The translations under genes were made by a program, and so were the position numbers. The notes below the pieces were generated by a model, which saw nothing but the letters and a program-made list of their open reading frames with translations, was not told the DNA's origin and searched no databases. Positions 32,768-40,361 of a DNA stretch of 64,000 nucleotides are shown piece after piece (positions within the stretch are counted from its first letter, which is position 1; every line of letters starts with the position of its first letter). Source of the DNA: Acidobacteriales bacterium 59-55. Lineage in GTDB: Bacteria > Acidobacteriota > Terriglobia > Terriglobales > Acidobacteriaceae. The DNA is taken from positions 310,001 to 374,000 of the forward strand of contig MKSV01000008.1 of NCBI GenBank assembly GCA_001897435.1, given 5' to 3'.

Positions 32768-34654
32768 CTACTGTGTCTGGATCACCAGTTTCTTGCTGTG
32801 AGTCATCGCGCCCATCTCCGGAACACTGCCGTCGTTGACGATGACCTCGTCGGGCTTGCCCTCGAAGACGACGCGTATCGACGCGCTCGACCTGCCCGCG
32901 ATGCGCAGGCGCTCGGTGGTGGTCAGCGAGCCCGAGCGCACCGTCACCGGCACTTCGGCGGCGTCGTCTCCGTCGTTGCGGACTTCGACCGCCACCAGCC
33001 AGCTTGCCGCCTTTAGCCCCTGCTGCGGCAGCCGCCGCGGCGTTACGTTGACGATGCTCAGATCGGGCAGCCCCCGGTCGCGATAGACCCAGTCGTCGAA
33101 GAGCCAGCTCAGGTCCTTGTGCGAGCCCTGCTCAAGAATGTGCTGGAAGAGCTTCGGATCTTCGTCACCCTGGCCGGTTCGGCGATAGTTATGCAGCGCC
33201 TGCTTCAGCGCATCGTTGCCGACGACCGAGCGCAGCATCCACAGCACCGCCGCAGCCTTGGTCCGGTAGTAGATCTCGTCGCTCGCCTCGATAAGGCTCT
33301 GTCCCTGCTGGCCTGCCCCGGCGCCCGCAGGCGGAGCAGGCTCAGCCAGCGCCAGCGTGTTGACCTGCTGTTGCAGTTGCAGCAGCGCCGCCTCGCGGCC
33401 CTTGCTATGCTCCAGCCACAGCAGCGACAGAAACTGCGGCACGCCCTCGTCGAGCCACACATGCGAAGAGCGGAACCAAGCATGGGCCAGCGAGTGCACC
33501 AGCGCCGGGGCCAGCGTATCGGCGTCGACGGCGTGCATCGGCGCCACCAGCAGCGCATCGTCCTCAAAGGGCTGCCCGTCATGGTCGATGATGTGCAGCG
33601 GTGTCAGCGGCTCCGCGCCGAGCCATTCCTTCAGCAGCGGCTCCACCAGAACGGCGGCAGCACCATAGCTGGGCAGCGTGTCGGGGCGGTCGGTCACCGC
33701 GGAGATCAGCCCACCGGCCGCATCGTTGGGGGCTCCGCTGGTGATGAAGAGGCTGGGGGTGCGGAAGCCCAGCGGATGAGCAGGGAACTCCGCCGTGGCG
33801 ACGCCCGAAAGCGCTGCGGCTTCGAGGCCCGCGCTGCCGCTCACCACCGCCAGCGGCTTGCGCTCGCCGCAGAAGTAAACTGCATCCGGCGCATGGCCGG
33901 TGTATTCGACGGTAAGCCGCAGCTGGATCGTCGCCGCCGATTGCCTGAGACGCGTCTGTCCCACAAGCTGAAAGAGCTTCGCCCCGTCGCCCAGAAATAC
34001 CGGAGCGGACGCCGTGGGATACCACAGCACATTGCCGAAGCCGCGCAGGGATGTGCCGTCCGGCGCGATCTGGTCCCAGTCGGCGGCGAGAGCGCGGTCG
34101 GCAGGCGCGCCGATGCGCTCCAGCCGCTTGCCCGACTTCTGAATCTCACCCAAGTAGAACGCGGTCAGCTCGATGCCCGCGCCCGGAGCCAGCGGCTGGG
34201 GCAGTGTAACCAGCGCCTCTTTTGCCTGCCCGGTATGATCGGTGTCCGTGTCGACGGCGTGCTGCGCGAAGGCGAGCGGAACGATGCGGTCCCCGCTCCT
34301 CATTCCGAAGCTTCCCCAGTTCAGCGAAGACGAGAGTTGCAGCGCCAGCCGCGTCAGCGGTTCGTTTCCGGTATTTCGGATCTTCAGCTTGGCCCGCACC
34401 GAGATCTGCGACTGCGCCGGGGTGAGATGGACGTCGAGGTCGTAGCCGGTGAAGGTCAGCGAGTTACGCTCGGCGTCGGTCGGCGTGTCGATCGACTTGG
34501 CGGTATGCGTCTTCGGCGCGGCCGGAGGCTTGTCGCTGTTGAAGAGAACCTGGTCCTGCGGCGCGGGTGCATGGGCCGCAGGGGGCGTTGTCTGGGCGAT
34601 TGCCGGCGGAGCTACTATGAGACAGAGGGCAAGCAGGTGCAGGCGGTTCGGCAT
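32768..34654 (-). CDS. Secreted peptidase M1-like protein lacking the catalytic Glu
   Basis: A 628-residue secreted protein with a signal peptide (cleavage near AIAQ). The N-terminal half is the beta-rich domain of M1 aminopeptidases (SLTFTGYDLDVHLTP, FYLGEIQKSGKR). In the catalytic region HSLAH (387-391) replaces HEXXH, with Ser in place of the catalytic Glu, and the third ligand is Glu403 in WLDEG. The spacing between them is 11 residues instead of 18. It is therefore likely catalytically altered or inactive while still able to bind metal. No good ribosome-binding site precedes the ATG at 34654. It lies 17 bp after rlmB. Confidence 0.78.
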   Translation of the reverse strand: MPNRLHLLALCLIVAPPAIAQTTPPAAHAPAPQDQVLFNSDKPPAAPKTHTAKSIDTPTDAERNSLTFTGYDLDVHLTPAQSQISVRAKLKIRNTGNEPLTRLALQLSSSLNWGSFGMRSGDRIVPLAFAQHAVDTDTDHTGQAKEALVTLPQPLAPGAGIELTAFYLGEIQKSGKRLERIGAPADRALAADWDQIAPDGTSLRGFGNVLWYPTASAPVFLGDGAKLFQLVGQTRLRQSAATIQLRLTVEYTGHAPDAVYFCGERKPLAVVSGSAGLEAAALSGVATAEFPAHPLGFRTPSLFITSGAPNDAAGGLISAVTDRPDTLPSYGAAAVLVEPLLKEWLGAEPLTPLHIIDHDGQPFEDDALLVAPMHAVDADTLAPALVHSLAHAWFRSSHVWLDEGVPQFLSLLWLEHSKGREAALLQLQQQVNTLALAEPAPPAGAGAGQQGQSLIEASDEIYYRTKAAAVLWMLRSVVGNDALKQALHNYRRTGQGDEDPKLFQHILEQGSHKDLSWLFDDWVYRDRGLPDLSIVNVTPRRLPQQGLKAASWLVAVEVRNDGDDAAEVPVTVRSGSLTTTERLRIAGRSSASIRVVFEGKPDEVIVNDGSVPEMGAMTHSKKLVIQTQ

Positions 34655-34671
34655 TAAAGCAGACGTCAATT

Positions 34672-35457
34672 TCAAGATCCCAACCCCTTGCGGGCTTTCT
34701 GCGGCTTTGGCGCGGGTTTTTCTGATGGCGGACGGCGCTGGCGCATGGCTTCGTACATCACGACAGCCCCGGCGACGGAGACATTGAGCGACGAGACCTG
34801 CCCCGCCATGGGAATGCGCAGCAGGTGGTCGCAGGTCTTCTTGACCAGATCGTGCAGCCCCGCGCCCTCCCGGCCGAGCACAAGGACGCAGTCCGTTCTG
34901 AAGTCGAACTCCGTGTAGTCCGGCGTTCCGCGCTCGTCGAGCCCCAGCACCCAGACGTGCTTCTGCTTCATCTGTTCGAGCGCGCGGACCAGATTCGTGA
35001 CGCGGGCGATGCGCACATGCTCCGACGCCCCGGCGGAGGTTTTGGCGACGGTCGCGGTCACGGGAGCGGAGCGGCGCTCCGGCAGGATCACACCGTCCAC
35101 ACCGGCGCCATCGGCGGTGCGCAGCAGAGCGCCCAGGTTGTGCGGGTCTTCGATGCCGTCGAGTGCGAGAAAAAAACGGTGCTGCCCTTCCTGCTTCGGC
35201 GCCAACAGGTCTTCGACGCCGAGAAATTGGCGCTCCTTGACGACGGCCAGCACGCCTTGATGGGCGTCCGTCCGTGCAGTGCGGGTAAGCTGGTCGCGCG
35301 GTTCGAGCGATACCCGGACTCCGGCCGCGCGGCAGAGCTGAATCAGACGCTCCAGCCGCTCGTCGCGGCGCTCGCGGGCGACGCTGACGTGGTCGAGCCG
35401 CCGCGAACCGGAGCGGATGGCCTCCTCGACCGGATGAACGCCATAAAGAACTTCCAT
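34672..35457 (-). CDS. rlmB: 23S rRNA 2'-O-methyltransferase, TrmH/RlmB family
   Basis: A 261-residue SPOUT methyltransferase. MEVLYGVHPVEEAIRSG is the start of the RlmB substrate-binding domain. The three SPOUT motifs are LALDGIEDPHNLGALLRTA, LVLGREGAGLHDLV and RIPMAGQVSSLNVSVAGAV. RlmB methylates the ribose of a guanosine in domain V of 23S rRNA. A basic Lys/Pro tail ends the protein. The M1-like gene follows closely on the same strand. Confidence 0.92.
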   Translation of the reverse strand: MEVLYGVHPVEEAIRSGSRRLDHVSVARERRDERLERLIQLCRAAGVRVSLEPRDQLTRTARTDAHQGVLAVVKERQFLGVEDLLAPKQEGQHRFFLALDGIEDPHNLGALLRTADGAGVDGVILPERRSAPVTATVAKTSAGASEHVRIARVTNLVRALEQMKQKHVWVLGLDERGTPDYTEFDFRTDCVLVLGREGAGLHDLVKKTCDHLLRIPMAGQVSSLNVSVAGAVVMYEAMRQRRPPSEKPAPKPQKARKGLGS

Positions 35458-35575
35458 GACTCAAGAATACCCGCCCGGACCCACTCTTTCCGGAAACGCC
35501 GCCCGCATTGGAAATAATTATGCATGATGTTGAATACAAATAACTTATCCTCTTATGTTTAGGAGGGAGGAGCAA

Positions 35576-36415
35576 ATGCCGGTTCTTTCTTCCATCCCGC
35601 TCCTCCGAACAAAAACGTCAGTCCATGCCCGAAATAATCAGCCGTTTAGGATGGAGCATCGGGTAAAGTTGATAGTTGGAGACTCTCCTGCCCGGAAGGA
35701 AATCGGAAGCACCTTTGTTTTTATGGACAAGATCGGAAAGAATCGAGTCTTTTTCCAACACGGAAGCGTCAGAAGCAGTGTGCAAGGTGGATCCATCACG
35801 TTGACTGCTGCCGCGGTCGCTCAGGTTCAGAGCGAAAACGCGGCGATTGCCCAGGGGCTGAAGAAACAGGACCCCGAGCTGCTCGATCACCTGATCGAGC
35901 TCTATCAGCATCGTTTGATGCGCTATCTTCTGTTCCTCACCGGCAAGCGCGAGGTCGCCGAAGACCTCTTCCAGGAGACCTGGATGCGCGTTCTGCTGCG
36001 CGGGGCGCAGTACAACGGCAAGGCGCGCTTCGACACCTGGCTGTTCACTATCGCGCGCAACCTGGTCATCGACCTCTCGCGCAAACGCACGATGTCCAGC
36101 CTCGACGAGATGAGCGAGGGCAGGGAAGACGACCGCCCCTTCGAGGTCGCCGCTGCCGGGCCCTCTCCGCTCGATCAGTTTCAGCAGCGTGAGGATTGCG
36201 CCGAGGTGGGCGAGGTTCTGCTGAAGCTCGAACCTAACTACCGCGAGGTGCTGGTTCTGCGGTTTTACGAAGAACTCTCTCTCGAAGAGATTGCCGGTAT
36301 TACGCGAGCGCCTCTGTCGACAGTAAAATCGAGGCTCTATCGCGGGCTGGCAGCTTTGAAGCCGGAGGTGGAGCGGCTTCGCGCATTGCGTCCATTGGGG
36401 GAGGCGACTATATGA
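35576..36415 (+). CDS. ECF RNA polymerase sigma factor with N-terminal extension
   Basis: A 279-residue protein. The start at 35576 follows GGAGG by five bases and is preferred over 35555. The first ~85 residues have no known domain and are basic. Sigma region 2 follows (DPELLDHLIELYQHRLMRYL, AEDLFQETWMRVL, FDTWLFTIARNLVIDLSRKR), then region 4 (LEPNYREVLVLRFYEELSLEEI, APLSTVKSRLYRGLAAL). It is the first gene of a three-gene operon with overlapping reading frames. The extension could be an artefact of an upstream start: internal ATGs exist at about residues 27 and 51. Confidence 0.88.
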   Translation: MPVLSSIPLLRTKTSVHARNNQPFRMEHRVKLIVGDSPARKEIGSTFVFMDKIGKNRVFFQHGSVRSSVQGGSITLTAAAVAQVQSENAAIAQGLKKQDPELLDHLIELYQHRLMRYLLFLTGKREVAEDLFQETWMRVLLRGAQYNGKARFDTWLFTIARNLVIDLSRKRTMSSLDEMSEGREDDRPFEVAAAGPSPLDQFQQREDCAEVGEVLLKLEPNYREVLVLRFYEELSLEEIAGITRAPLSTVKSRLYRGLAALKPEVERLRALRPLGEATI

Positions 36416-36801
36416 AGAATCTTTTCGAGGAGCGCCTGCGGCATGAAGGCAGCCGCACGCTGACGCGAACCGCTTTGCTGGACGCGAATATGGCTGCGCG
36501 CGCTTCGATCGTCAATCGGACGCATCGGGTGGTGCGGGAGCGGGCGAAGAGGTTGGAGTCGCACCGCAACCGGGTTCGCAGCCTATGGATTCCGCTGATG
36601 GTCTGTTCGGCATTTCTCGTGATGAGCTGCTATGCGGTATGGACCTTTCTGGACAGCTATGAGCTGATCCCGACAGGCGTACCCGATTCGGGCGAACAGT
36701 TCCTGGTGCTGCTGCTCTGGTTTCTCCCGGTTTCGATGGCGCTGCTGGTGACGGTCTGGCTTCGGCGCATGCGCAAACGCCCGGGCGGTGAGGCAGCGTA
36801 A
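36412..36801 (+). CDS. Small membrane protein, candidate anti-sigma partner
   Basis: A 129-residue protein with two membrane spans (about 58-80 and 97-115) and a basic cytoplasmic N-terminus (about 1-57). It starts inside the stop of the sigma gene (ATGA overlap), so the two are translationally coupled. Genes in this place often encode the anti-sigma factor. It has no zinc-finger motif, so the function is inferred from context only. Confidence 0.75.
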   Translation: MKNLFEERLRHEGSRTLTRTALLDANMAARASIVNRTHRVVRERAKRLESHRNRVRSLWIPLMVCSAFLVMSCYAVWTFLDSYELIPTGVPDSGEQFLVLLLWFLPVSMALLVTVWLRRMRKRPGGEAA

Positions 36802-37346
36802 TGATGCTCTGGAACCAGAAATCGAGTCGATCGCAAGAGACCGCGGCGACTGACGAAGATCAGCTTAGTCTGATACCGGCGTGGTCTGTGATTCTTGCCG
36901 TCGTCGTCTTCGTGGCGATCCAGTACCTCTTTCAGGTCTACATGCCGCACCGACGGCACGAGATGCTGCCCATGCGGATTCTGATGGGTTACTCGTGGGG
37001 AACCGCCTTTGCGACCTATATTCTGCTGATCGGCTACGTAAGCCGCGACGTGAAGCGGCGCAACATGTCGGCTGGCCTCTGGATGCTGGTGGTGATCGTG
37101 ATGCCGGGCGGCATCGGTGCCGTCGTCTACTTCCTGCTGCGGCAGCCGCTGATCTCGCGCTGCACGCATTGCGGCACGGAGGTCGCCTCAGATATCCATT
37201 TCTGTCCGCAGTGCCAGTTCCAACTGGCCCCAGTCTGCGGCCGCTGCTTTCGCGGCGTCCAGATTACCGATGTCTACTGCACCCAGTGCGGACACGACCT
37301 CGCCGAGGACCAGGCTCCGGCACGGCTGCGCGTGTACAGCGACTAG
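36801..37346 (+). CDS. Membrane protein with double zinc ribbon
   Basis: A 181-residue protein with a short N-terminal tail and three hydrophobic segments (about 25-45, 61-80 and 91-112). The cytoplasmic C-terminal part has four Cys pairs: CTHCG, CPQC, CGRC and CTQCG, which build two tandem zinc ribbons. The start overlaps the previous stop by one base (TAATG), so it belongs to the sigma operon. It may sense a metal or redox state and pass this to the sigma factor; that is inference. Confidence 0.82.
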   Translation: MMLWNQKSSRSQETAATDEDQLSLIPAWSVILAVVVFVAIQYLFQVYMPHRRHEMLPMRILMGYSWGTAFATYILLIGYVSRDVKRRNMSAGLWMLVVIVMPGGIGAVVYFLLRQPLISRCTHCGTEVASDIHFCPQCQFQLAPVCGRCFRGVQITDVYCTQCGHDLAEDQAPARLRVYSD

Positions 37347-37598
37347 CGCTATTTCCTTAAGTGTAGCTTCCCTTGTTTGTCATTCCCGAAGGGAATCTGC
37401 GTTTTGATCGCATCACCAGGGCTACATCCGGAGGAGAACCGCCTCTAGCGCAACAACCCTGTAAAGATATAGATATAGAGAGAGAAAATCGATCTATAGA
37501 GAAGAAGGTTCGGCAGCTCTGTTTTCTCTCAGGGAAAACGGTACTCCTCTAAGTTTTTCCACTTCACGGTAACAGGAGAATTGCCCTAACGGCTCGCC
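37347..37598. other. Intergenic region with family B repeat and other palindromes
   Basis: A family B repeat fills 37348 to about 37442. Next is an AG-rich stretch with the inverted pair TATAGAT/ATCTATA (about 37463-37495), and GTTTTC-TCTCAGG-GAAAAC (about 37530-37548). These may end the sigma operon or regulate the LytTR gene. No gene is seen. Confidence 0.5.
37348..37442 (+). repeat. Family B intergenic repeat, copy 1 (tail type 1)
   Basis: Begins GCTATTTCC, has the core TTGTTTGTCATTCCCG continuing to AAGGGAATCTGCG (37373-37401), in which ATTCCC-GAA-GGGAAT is a perfect hairpin. It ends with a tail containing GGAGGAGAACCGC. The same tail is found in the copy at 50126-50220. Confidence 0.88.
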
Positions 37599-38387
37599 AT
37601 GGCCTTGACTGCAATGATTATCGACGACGAACCGCTGGCGCGGCAGGAGTTGCAGTATCTCCTGGAGCGAGCCGGCGGCGTGGAGATTCTCGCGCAGGCG
37701 ACCAACGGGATCGAAGCCGTCGATCTCATCCGGCAGCATCAGCCCGACGTCGTCTTTCTCGATGTGCAGATGCCGGGACTGGACGGCTTCGCCGTACTGA
37801 AGAAGCTGCTGGACCGCAGGATTCCGCTGCCGCAGGTGGTCTTCGCCACGGCGTTCAACCAATACGCGGTGCGTGCCTTTGAGGTCAACGCGGTGGACTA
37901 TCTGCTCAAGCCCTTCGATCAGAAGCGGGTGCTGCAGACCATCGAGAAGGCGGAGGCGCGGCTGACGGCGCCGGCGGAGTCGGCCAGCGACGCCAAGCTG
38001 GACGCTCTGCTGCGGTTGATGGAAGAGCAGTCGCACGGCGGCAAGTCGCATTCGGGCAAAGTGGTGGTGCGGACGCAGAACCGGCTATTGCTGACGGATC
38101 AGAAAGATATCTGCTTCGCCTCGATCGAAGAGGGAACGATCACCGTGGTGACGCCCAAGGTCGAGGGCAACTCGAACTGCCGCACGCTCGAAGAGTTGAT
38201 GGACCAGCTCGATCCGGCGACTTTCTGGCGGGCGCACCGCTCGTACCTGGTCAATATCCAGCACATCCGCGAGGTCGTGCCGTGGTTCAAATCGAGCTAC
38301 CAGTTGCGCATGGACGATCCCAACAAGACTGAGATTCCGGTGAGCCGGGCGCAGACCAAACGGCTGCGAGAGCTCTTCAACTTGTAA
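37599..38387 (+). CDS. LytTR-family response regulator
   Basis: A 262-residue two-component regulator. The receiver domain (1-125) has IIDDEPLARQEL, the phosphoacceptor Asp in DVVFLDVQMPGLDGF and the conserved Lys in YLLKPFD. The LytTR DNA-binding domain (about 155-262) includes FASIEEGTITVVT, FWRAHRSYLVNIQHI and EIPVSRAQTKRLRELF. No sensor kinase gene is next to it, so the partner must be elsewhere. It ends at a strong bidirectional terminator. Confidence 0.92.
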   Translation: MALTAMIIDDEPLARQELQYLLERAGGVEILAQATNGIEAVDLIRQHQPDVVFLDVQMPGLDGFAVLKKLLDRRIPLPQVVFATAFNQYAVRAFEVNAVDYLLKPFDQKRVLQTIEKAEARLTAPAESASDAKLDALLRLMEEQSHGGKSHSGKVVVRTQNRLLLTDQKDICFASIEEGTITVVTPKVEGNSNCRTLEELMDQLDPATFWRAHRSYLVNIQHIREVVPWFKSSYQLRMDDPNKTEIPVSRAQTKRLRELFNL

Positions 38388-38394
38388 TCTGCAA

Positions 38395-38425
38395 CAAAAA
38401 AGCCGCTCTGGAATAGAGCGGCTTT
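38395..38425. terminator. Bidirectional terminator
   Basis: AGCCGCTCT-GGAAT-AGAGCGGCT is a 9-bp stem with a 5-base loop, with an A-tract on the left and TTTCTG on the right. It lies between two convergent genes (LytTR regulator and BON protein), so it can serve both strands. Confidence 0.85.
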
Positions 38426-38447
38426 CTGCGGATAGAGCTACTTGAAG

Positions 38448-39098
38448 CTACTTCGATCCCTCTTTGGGGTGCGAGCCTTCGACAACGAGATGGTTGCTGA
38501 TGCTGAACGCGCCCGGCGCAGAGTTGGCCTGCATTCCGGCGATCGCGGCATCGGTCTGGTTGAGAACGACGCCGTAGAGGCTCACGTTGCCGTTCTTCAC
38601 GATGATGTGGATGGCATGGTAGCCGAGCGGCGGATCGGCGGTGATGCCGCCGGCCATGCGGGCGACACTGGCACCGCGACCGACGCCTCCGGCGTTGGCG
38701 TTATATTTTCTCAGCGTGGACGCGCTGTAGATGCGGTTGTAGACGGCGGCGCGGACACGGTCGTCGTTGGGCGAATTGGGCAGCACCTCGATTTCGTTGT
38801 CCACCGAAGCCACGCCGGGAATGCTCTTGACCACGCGCCCGGCCTCATCCTTGAGCGTTGGCCGCGAAGCGAAACCGTTCAGCGTGATGGTCTTTCCCTT
38901 GATCCCGAAGGTGATCCAGTCGAAGACGGCATAGTGGGTCAGGCCGCCCAGCTTGTGCTGGACGTCGTTGATGATGCGGACAGTGTCCTCCTGCGACCAG
39001 CTGTTACTGCCGGCGGTGCTCTGCGCGACGATAGGCGCGGCAGCAATCGTAAGACTGAGAAAAGCGGCTGCAATGGTTAAGAACCTGGTACGTGCCAT
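38448..39098 (-). CDS. Secreted BON-domain protein
   Basis: A 216-residue periplasmic protein. The start at 39098 follows GGGAGAGAG, and a signal peptide ends near AAPIVAQ. Two BON modules are present: about 30-105 (IKGKTITLNGFASRPTLKDE, VVKSIPGVASVDNEIEVLP) and about 110-205 (VKNGNVSLYGVVLNQTDAAI). BON domains bind phospholipids and occur in OsmY-like envelope-stress proteins. The 38400 terminator ends the transcript. Confidence 0.88.
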   Translation of the reverse strand: MARTRFLTIAAAFLSLTIAAAPIVAQSTAGSNSWSQEDTVRIINDVQHKLGGLTHYAVFDWITFGIKGKTITLNGFASRPTLKDEAGRVVKSIPGVASVDNEIEVLPNSPNDDRVRAAVYNRIYSASTLRKYNANAGGVGRGASVARMAGGITADPPLGYHAIHIIVKNGNVSLYGVVLNQTDAAIAGMQANSAPGAFSISNHLVVEGSHPKEGSK

Positions 39099-39173
39099 GA
39101 TCTCTCTCCCTAAAAAATTTAATAAGCGGTTCCGAAGAACGATACCGCGTTGCATCGAAATGCGTCCAGAGAA

Positions 39174-39815
39174 TTAGATGCGTCCCGCACGCTTCTGGGC
39201 TACCACCAGGCCCCGGGGAGTCGGCAGAAAGATGCAGGAGAGCAGCCCCTCGGACTCCATCTTGAAGGCGGCGTCACGGACAATCTTGAGGTGCGAACTG
39301 GCGTCGTGCATCAGGATAAGCCCGGTCGAGCGCACCTGGGGCAGAAAGCGCTTTACCTCGGCCTCGCGGATGGGCATGTCGCTGTCGGAGAACAGCAGGT
39401 CGATGGTGCCGTCCACCTGCATCTCCAGCGACGACTCGTTGCGCAGCTCGATCCACTCCGAAAGCCCGGAGGCCTCGATCTTTTCCTTCGCCTTTGCGAA
39501 GACCAGCGGATCGAACTCGCAGCTGATAATTTTTCCGAAGCCGTTTGCCTTCAGCCCCTCGGCGATCCACAGCGTGCTGACGCCGAGGAACGAGCCGGTC
39601 TCGACCACCAGTTCCGGCTTGACCGTTGTAATTAGAGTGCGCAGAAATTCGAGCACCTCGGCCTCGGCGGTCATGGAGTCGAACATGTGCCAGCGCTCGG
39701 GGCGGGGGCACTCCGGGGTGGCGCGATGGTATTCGGGAAGCAGCGCACCGGCGGCGCGCTCGGCCTGGAGCATCACCTTGTGCTCCTGTTTCAGCTTCTT
39801 GCGGAAGAGACCCAT
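39174..39815 (-). CDS. Class I SAM-dependent methyltransferase (O-methyltransferase-like)
   Basis: A 213-residue cytoplasmic protein. The SAM loop is VVETGSFLGVSTLWIAEGL (about 70-88), followed by the acidic strand IISCEFDP and DLLFSDSDMPIREAEVKRFL. The pattern fits the methyltransferase_24/caffeoyl-CoA-like group. The substrate is unknown. It lies 75 bp upstream of the BON gene on the same strand. Confidence 0.82.
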   Translation of the reverse strand: MGLFRKKLKQEHKVMLQAERAAGALLPEYHRATPECPRPERWHMFDSMTAEAEVLEFLRTLITTVKPELVVETGSFLGVSTLWIAEGLKANGFGKIISCEFDPLVFAKAKEKIEASGLSEWIELRNESSLEMQVDGTIDLLFSDSDMPIREAEVKRFLPQVRSTGLILMHDASSHLKIVRDAAFKMESEGLLSCIFLPTPRGLVVAQKRAGRI

Positions 39816-39845
39816 GCAGGGATTCTATCTCGGGCCACCCGCGCT

Positions 39846-40226
39846 TCAGGCGGCAGCTTTCAGAATCTCGTCGAGATCGGCCGAGACCTCGGCGATGGCG
39901 TTGACGATGCTGTCGATCTTCTTCAGGTCGTCGATGACCTTCTGGAGTTGCTGGATCGCGAGTTGGATCTTTCCCGTGAGCGCCTGAAACTCAGGGTCGT
40001 CGGCCTGGATCGCCGCGGCCACCAGCGCCCGCTGCTGATCGTCGAGATGCTTGCGCATGGCATAGATCTGTTGCCACTTCGCGGGTTGATTGACGAGGTC
40101 TGGCTCCATCAGCGTCTGGTCAAGCTGCGTCAGCGTGACGCCGATGGCAGTAACGAGTTGGGTTGGAGTCATCGCGGGCGTCGGCGTCTGGGCTGTCGGT
40201 GTCGGAGTCGCGGAGGTTCGGGTCAT
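39846..40226 (-). CDS. Hypothetical coiled-coil protein
   Basis: A 126-residue protein of unknown function. A short Thr/Pro-rich start (TSATPTPTAQTPTPAMTP) precedes a long amphipathic helical region (about 30-125) rich in Gln and Leu. There is no signal peptide. The ATG is at 40226, and the ribosome-binding sequence GGAAAGG lies in a 14-bp segment that is duplicated beside the family A repeat at 40251-40361. It is the second gene of a pair with the lipoprotein gene. Confidence 0.75.
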   Translation of the reverse strand: MTRTSATPTPTAQTPTPAMTPTQLVTAIGVTLTQLDQTLMEPDLVNQPAKWQQIYAMRKHLDDQQRALVAAAIQADDPEFQALTGKIQLAIQQLQKVIDDLKKIDSIVNAIAEVSADLDEILKAAA

Positions 40227-40236
40227 CGAGTTGCCG

Positions 40237-40250
40237 CCTTTCCGTTAGCG
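40237..40250 (+). repeat. 14-bp direct repeat flanking the family A insertion, left copy
   Basis: CCTTTCCGTTAGCG is repeated exactly at 40362-40375, on either side of a family A repeat. Deleting one copy plus the element restores an overlapping stop/start (ATGA) between the lipoprotein gene and the coiled-coil gene. It is best explained as a target-site duplication. Confidence 0.75.
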
Positions 40251-40361
40251 AGCCTCGGATTCAGTCAGGCTCTGTTAAGGGCACGGCTTCAGCCGTGCTG
40301 TAAGTGACTTGCCCGCCATGCGGCTTTAGCCGCTGAGGGAATCTTCGGAGACCTGTTCAGA
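40251..40361 (+). repeat. Family A intergenic repeat, copy 2 (apparently inserted element)
   Basis: A 111-bp element with the hairpin GCACGGCTTCAGCCGTGC and the GCGGCTTTAGCCGC hairpin, like copy 1. It is bounded by exact 14-bp direct repeats. It breaks the junction of two genes, so the upstream gene now stops just inside the element. Confidence 0.88.

Noticed and set aside
33119..34657. 512-codon open frame on the plus strand
   Set aside because: Antisense to the M1-like gene, rich in Arg and Gln, no motif.
34655..35575. N-terminal extension of the M1-like protein to 935 residues
   Set aside because: The extra part reads through rlmB in another frame and has no sense; the signal peptide begins at 34654.
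37454..37497. CRISPR-like or microsatellite array (GATATAGATATAGAGAGAG)
   Set aside because: Only a short AG/TA-rich stretch with one inverted pair, with no regular repeat and spacer units.
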